Below are positions 63,750 through 64,000 of a stretch of 64,000 nucleotides of DNA, piece by piece (the first letter of the stretch is position 1; every line of letters starts with the position of its first letter). The DNA is taken from positions 73,102 to 137,101 of the forward strand of contig JAYRYJ010000010.1 of assembly GCA_041917055.1 (NCBI GenBank), given 5' to 3'. The position numbers and the translations under genes are program-made. This stretch comes from Pseudaquidulcibacter sp041917055. Lineage in GTDB: Bacteria > Pseudomonadota > Alphaproteobacteria > Caulobacterales > Aquidulcibacteraceae. The notes beneath the pieces were generated by a model. The model saw nothing but the letters and a program-made list of their open reading frames with translations. It did not search any database and was not told where the DNA came from.

Positions 63750-63785
63750 CGCAGTCAATTTTAGTCGCGTTTATTTTGAACCCCC

Positions 63786-64000
63786 TTATTCCTCTTCCCC
63801 AAACTTATTTTCGACCAGTGCGCTCAAAGTATCAAGCGCCTCTTGGGCGTTTTCGCCTTTGGCCCAAATTTCTATGCTTGAGCCGATTCCCGCCGCAAGC
63901 ATCATTAAATCCATGATGGAATCACCCGCTACATCCTCGTCGTCTTTGCATACCCGAATTTCGGTGTCCTTAAATTCGCCGGCTTTGACGGCAAATTTTG
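63786..64000 (-). CDS. ptsH: Phosphocarrier protein HPr, C-terminal part (cut by the window edge)
   Basis: 71 codons visible. DEDVAGDSIMDLMMLAAGIGSSIEIWAKGENAQEALDTLSALVENKFGEEE matches the HPr C-terminus including the regulatory Ser of DSIM. The active-site His region lies outside the window. In Alphaproteobacteria this HPr belongs to the incomplete regulatory PTS (with EI-Ntr and EIIA), not to sugar uptake. Confidence 0.92.
   Translation of the reverse strand, partial: KFAVKAGEFKDTEIRVCKDDEDVAGDSIMDLMMLAAGIGSSIEIWAKGENAQEALDTLSALVENKFGEEE

Overview
The window reads as chromosomal DNA of an alphaproteobacterium with a moderately AT-leaning genome. This is inferred from several gene sets: a Mic60/mitofilin-HemY pair, map-radC, a ruvC/ruvA/ruvB/ybgC cluster, gltD-gltB, an HPr of alphaproteobacterial type, a stand-alone CinA-like molybdopterin-binding protein, a DUF2793/peptidase S74 fibre protein, class III alcohol dehydrogenase and a form II RuBisCO closely matching Rhodospirillum rubrum CbbM in length and numbering. 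No rRNA or CRISPR array is seen; one tRNA (Leu, UAA) is present.

Layout. 1-6.6 kb: core metabolism (asd, pyrF), small membrane proteins, a membrane GT2 glycosyltransferase and a CheY-like regulator. 6.9-10 kb: a phage/GTA-like fibre protein and an FkbM methyltransferase. 10.1-17.5 kb: tRNA-Leu, gltDB and uppP. 18-19.5 kb: L36, a DUF1801 protein and a beta-barrel protein. 19.6-33.5 kb: a surface-polysaccharide locus with GT61, an ABC-2 exporter pair, a 1436-residue multi-domain glycosyltransferase, GT92, UDP-glucose dehydrogenase, GT4, GT2 and a Nudix hydrolase. 33.8-43.3 kb: P-II, gloB, Mic60-HemY, a metallopeptidase, formaldehyde detoxification, two orphan proteins and a GMC oxidoreductase. 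43.4-47.6 kb: parDE and the ruv operon with an embedded lipoprotein phosphodiesterase. 47.6-56.3 kb: sirtuin, secA, argJ, gapA, terC family, purA. 56.4-64 kb: solitary cbbM, a YegP-like protein, a second FkbM protein, radC-map, cinA-like, phosphohexomutase and the end of HPr.

The most striking property is not a gene. The window is full of palindromic repeats of several kinds. (1) Near-perfect full-length palindromes, in three arm families, nearly all starting TAG and ending CTA; three of them are exactly 162 bp. This fits insertion at TA dinucleotides. (2) Two-hairpin REP units that lie in frame inside ruvC and cobB, next to catalytic residues, with a third copy before purA. (3) A smaller two-hairpin repeat whose stems co-vary between copies. 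(4) A 32/40-bp palindrome on either side of the polysaccharide locus. (5) Two places where the end of an essential gene (secA 3' end, purA 5' end) is duplicated around inserted sequence.

How the genes work together: Ugd supplies UDP-glucuronate to the glycosyltransferases, the ABC-2 pair would export the glycan, and uppP recycles its lipid carrier. gltDB and P-II form the nitrogen-assimilation side. RuBisCO stands without phosphoribulokinase or a cbb operon in view, so its source of ribulose bisphosphate cannot be judged from this window.
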